Positions 7,287 through 8,710 of a stretch of 8,710 nt of DNA are shown piece by piece (within the stretch, counting starts at the first letter, position 1; every line of letters begins with the position of its first letter). Under the pieces are notes generated by a model. That model did no database searches. It saw only the letters and a program-made list of their open reading frames with translations, and had not been told where the DNA came from. The position numbers and the translations under genes are program-made. This DNA comes from JANYCD01 sp043738385 (GTDB lineage Bacteria; Pseudomonadota; Gammaproteobacteria; Burkholderiales; Rhodocyclaceae), in the NCBI GenBank assembly GCA_043738385.1, contig JAYUGL010000317.1, positions 1 to 8,710 on the forward strand, given 5' to 3'.

Positions 7287-7548
7287 GCTCAAGACAGGCA
7301 ATAGCGTCCATGTCGAAACGGAGCGAGGCCATGTGCATTCGTTCATCAGTGGCCTCCATATTGTCGCTGCCTCATCGCGCATCACACTCCCCAATAGGCC
7401 TAAATTTACCGCACAGCGGCAAGCGGAAAATACCGCGAACTTTAAAGGCTGCGCGTGTTCCCGTGCAATAGCCCGATTGGTTGATGCGAATCCTGACAGC
7501 GCGCGAAATAGGGATCTGTTTGTGCGCGGAACGCTGGGCGACTTGGCG

Positions 7549-7566
7549 TGTCACTATTTGGTGACA
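7549..7566. promoter_or_regulatory. Perfect palindrome TGTCAC-N6-GTGACA, candidate activator binding site
   Basis: The two 6-bp arms are exact reverse complements around a 6-base spacer, the size and symmetry of a dimeric activator site. Its centre is about 187 bp upstream of the predicted sigma-54 start site, a usual distance for an enhancer-binding protein. PrsR-type response regulators are known partners of sigma-54 in PEP-CTERM/EPS systems, but whether this is a PrsR site is inference. Confidence 0.5.
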
Positions 7567-7685
7567 GTTATAAGCGCCATTAAATCAAAATCATAGGCTG
7601 GTTTTTTAGTTTAGCTGTCGGCGCAGAGCGACATGCCGGCAGTTCCACCCCTCACAGCCGTCACCACCGTTAAGTAAAAATTTGC

Positions 7686-7698
7686 CAAGTCATTGATT
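7686..7698 (-). promoter_or_regulatory. IHF consensus site
   Basis: The minus strand reads AATCAATGACTTG, a full match to WATCAANNNNTTR. An A/T-rich tract (TTAAGTAAAAATTT) lies beside it, as at many IHF sites. It is centred about 52 bp upstream of the predicted start, between the palindrome and the -24/-12 element. DNA bending there would bring an upstream activator to sigma-54 polymerase. Confidence 0.6.
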
Positions 7699-7717
7699 GG
7701 ACAAATCCAACAGCCAG

Positions 7718-7733
7718 TGGCACGGCTGTTGCT
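7718..7733 (+). promoter_or_regulatory. Sigma-54 (RpoN) -24/-12 promoter toward epsA
   Basis: TGGCACG-GCTG-TTGCT matches the RpoN consensus TGGCACGNNNNTTGCW at every defined base, with GG at 7719-7720 and GC at 7731-7732 exactly 10 bases apart. The expected start site is near 7744, giving a leader of about 50 nt before the ATG at 7795. It faces the small ORF and epsA. Confidence 0.85.
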
Positions 7734-7782
7734 AACGGGGAGTGGTCACCGGCAAGCCTGATGAAAGCTGATCTACATCGAA

Positions 7783-7786
7783 AGGA
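7783..7786 (+). promoter_or_regulatory. Shine-Dalgarno AGGA for the small ORF
   Basis: AGGA within GAAAGGACA lies 8 nt ahead of the ATG at 7795. A second ATG at 7790 is too close to it and would stop after two codons (ATG CCA TGA). The site supports real translation from 7795. Confidence 0.65.
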
Positions 7787-7794
7787 CAAATGCC

Positions 7795-8130
7795 ATGAAC
7801 TTAGCGCTATATTCCGCGAAAGAGCTTCCCCACCTGCTAGCCGGCACCTGGGGAACAGAGCAGGCCAATGCCCTGCGGCTCCCGGAGACACTGGCTAGGC
7901 AGATTTTTCCATCCGGAGAAACACTGGGACGGTCCAACGCGCCGATCAAACGCCGATCAAAGAAGCCGCGGCCCGCAATTGCGGATGAGCACGCTTGCTT
8001 ATCCCGTACTGATCACACCATCAATAATATTTTTCGTGCTGGCGGGCAGATGGGAAAACATTACGCCTGCACAGAGTTGTTGTCTGCGGATTACCCAAAC
8101 CTTGACGCACCACTTTTTTGGATCTGCTAA
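7795..8130 (+). CDS. Small hypothetical protein between the sigma-54 promoter and epsA
   Basis: I do not recognise this 111-residue product. It follows the -24/-12 promoter and a good Shine-Dalgarno, and its TAA overlaps the epsA ATG as TAATG, so the two may be translationally coupled. The first ~50 residues look plausibly coding; the segment ETLARQIFPSGETLGR recalls a motif in MacB/FtsX-type permease periplasmic domains, but this is a weak resemblance with nothing around it. From residue 53 the composition changes (RRSKKPRP, then a Cys- and Thr-scattered tail ending FWIC). The switch falls at an 11-bp tandem duplication (7940-7961). Without one copy the frame would read PIKEAAARNCG and stop at TGA, giving a 60-residue protein. 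It may thus be a frameshifted small gene, a true gene of 111 residues, or a leader ORF for epsA. There is no transmembrane segment or signal peptide. Confidence 0.45.
   Translation: MNLALYSAKELPHLLAGTWGTEQANALRLPETLARQIFPSGETLGRSNAPIKRRSKKPRPAIADEHACLSRTDHTINNIFRAGGQMGKHYACTELLSADYPNLDAPLFWIC
7940..7961. repeat. Perfect 11-bp tandem duplication
   Basis: CGCCGATCAAA occurs twice head to tail (7940-7950 and 7951-7961). Eleven is not a multiple of three, so a gain or loss shifts the small ORF between a 60- and a 111-residue reading. It lies in the leader between the sigma-54 promoter and epsA. Confidence 0.9.
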
Positions 8131-8710
8131 TGGAACACGACCCAGCAACAAACTTCAGCTTCTCTGTTGAAGAACACAAGGCGCTGATGTCCATCATCCA
8201 GCAGTCGCTGAGCATTCACCGACAGACCGAAATGTTCATGTGGCTGCAAGGCGATATGCAGCGATTTATTCCACATGAAACGCTGATCGCCGCCTGGGGC
8301 GACATCTCCGGCGGCCAGTTGTGCTTCAACGTGATCTACTCCAATCCCGCCATCCACAGCAATCATGTCCAGGCTTCGGGGATAGCGTCGCTTGTGCGAC
8401 GGTACTTTGACCGCTGGACGGAAAACCACTGCCATCCAGTGATTGTCGCGGCCGAACATGGATTCGGTGCGGAGGATGCGCCTGCCGAATGCATTGTCAT
8501 GCAGTCACTGAAACTGATGCGGTCGGCCGTGATTCACGGCATAGAAGACGAGCGCGGCGCGGGCGATTGCATGTACATTGCCTTTCAGTCGGATGTTTAT
8601 CCCGAACCGGCGGCGGCACGCCGGATGACCGAATTGATCCTGCCGTTCATCGATGTGACGCTGCGCCGGGTCAGGCGCAGCGATTGTTTGCCGGAATACC
8701 GCTTCAATCA
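8130..8710 (+). CDS. epsA: EpsA, XrtB/PEP-CTERM-associated transcriptional regulator, 3' end cut by window edge
   Basis: The 193 visible codons match the N-terminal sensor-like part of EpsA, the LuxR-type regulator that accompanies XrtB exopolysaccharide loci. The most telling segment is FMWLQGDMQRF and IPHETLIAAWGD (residues 36-58), followed by a GAF-like alpha/beta region. Then come DCMYIAFQSD and LILPFIDVTLRRVRR, where the linker to the DNA-binding domain begins. The LuxR-type helix-turn-helix expected after this is beyond the edge. The start at 8130 has GGA 7 nt upstream and overlaps the stop of the small ORF (TAATG). It is divergent from epsL, so it probably controls the minus-strand operon, and its own transcription is likely RpoN-dependent. 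The ligand, if any, is unknown. Confidence 0.87.
   Translation, partial: MEHDPATNFSFSVEEHKALMSIIQQSLSIHRQTEMFMWLQGDMQRFIPHETLIAAWGDISGGQLCFNVIYSNPAIHSNHVQASGIASLVRRYFDRWTENHCHPVIVAAEHGFGAEDAPAECIVMQSLKLMRSAVIHGIEDERGAGDCMYIAFQSDVYPEPAAARRMTELILPFIDVTLRRVRRSDCLPEYRFN

Larger units (their letters stand above)
7273..7794. other. Divergent regulatory region between epsL and the small ORF/epsA
   Basis: This 522-bp stretch holds no gene I can support and is more AT-rich on its right half. It carries, left to right, the epsL start-codon inverted repeat, a perfect TGTCAC-N6-GTGACA palindrome, and an imperfect inverted repeat CTGTCGGC-N12-GCCGGCAG (7615-7642). An IHF consensus site, a -24/-12 promoter and a Shine-Dalgarno follow. 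No convincing promoter for the epsL direction could be picked out by eye. Confidence 0.7.

Noticed and set aside
7333..7596. 87-codon plus-strand ORF in the divergent region
   Set aside because: It has a GTG start, no ribosome-binding site, no recognisable motif, and runs through the palindrome at 7549-7566. It is most likely chance.
7868..8170. 100-codon plus-strand ORF with a hydrophobic stretch overlapping the small ORF and epsA
   Set aside because: It has no ribosome-binding site and runs into epsA out of frame. The hydrophobic stretch alone is not enough.
8127..8459. Minus-strand ORF opposite epsA
   Set aside because: It is antisense to a clearly recognisable EpsA coding frame and lacks a family motif.

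Overview
The window is one end of an exopolysaccharide (EPS) locus of the exosortase B (XrtB/EpsH) type, first described as the methanolan eps operon of Methylobacillus. Such loci are typical of Betaproteobacteria (Nitrosomonadales, Burkholderiales, Rhodocyclales), so a GC-rich betaproteobacterium is the best guess. The species cannot be named from this sequence.

Layout. On the minus strand, reading 7272 down to 1: an EpsL-type outer-membrane protein, an unrecognised secreted protein with a membrane-anchor-like C-terminus, EpsD (lipoprotein of the parvulin/SurA-like EpsD family), EpsE (outer-membrane export protein, here broken), EpsF (chain-length determinant), EpsG (tyrosine-kinase-like ATPase) and a Wzy/O-antigen-ligase-like membrane protein that runs off the left edge. 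The genes are tightly packed: epsD/epsE and epsF/epsG overlap by ATGA, and epsD starts inside the end of the gene before it. On the plus strand, reading right: a small unrecognised ORF and then the start of epsA, the XrtB-associated regulator, cut by the right edge. The exosortase itself and the glycosyltransferases are not in the window.

How it works together (family knowledge plus inference): the Wzy-like protein polymerises lipid-linked repeats, EpsF and EpsG set chain length in the inner membrane, EpsE and EpsL take the polymer across the outer membrane, EpsD helps fold or assemble envelope parts, and EpsA regulates the locus.

Two things stand out. First, epsE carries two independent lesions. 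A TAG replaces the expected Glu codon at the start of the second SLBB repeat. Further on, an extra copy of a 10-bp tandem repeat shifts the frame; removing one copy restores a clean EpsE C-terminus ending 10 bp before the epsF start. Second, the divergent region holds a full sigma-54-type promoter arrangement pointing at epsA: a -24/-12 element, a consensus IHF site and an upstream perfect palindrome. An 11-bp tandem duplication lies in the small ORF between that promoter and epsA, and the epsL start codon lies in a perfect inverted repeat.
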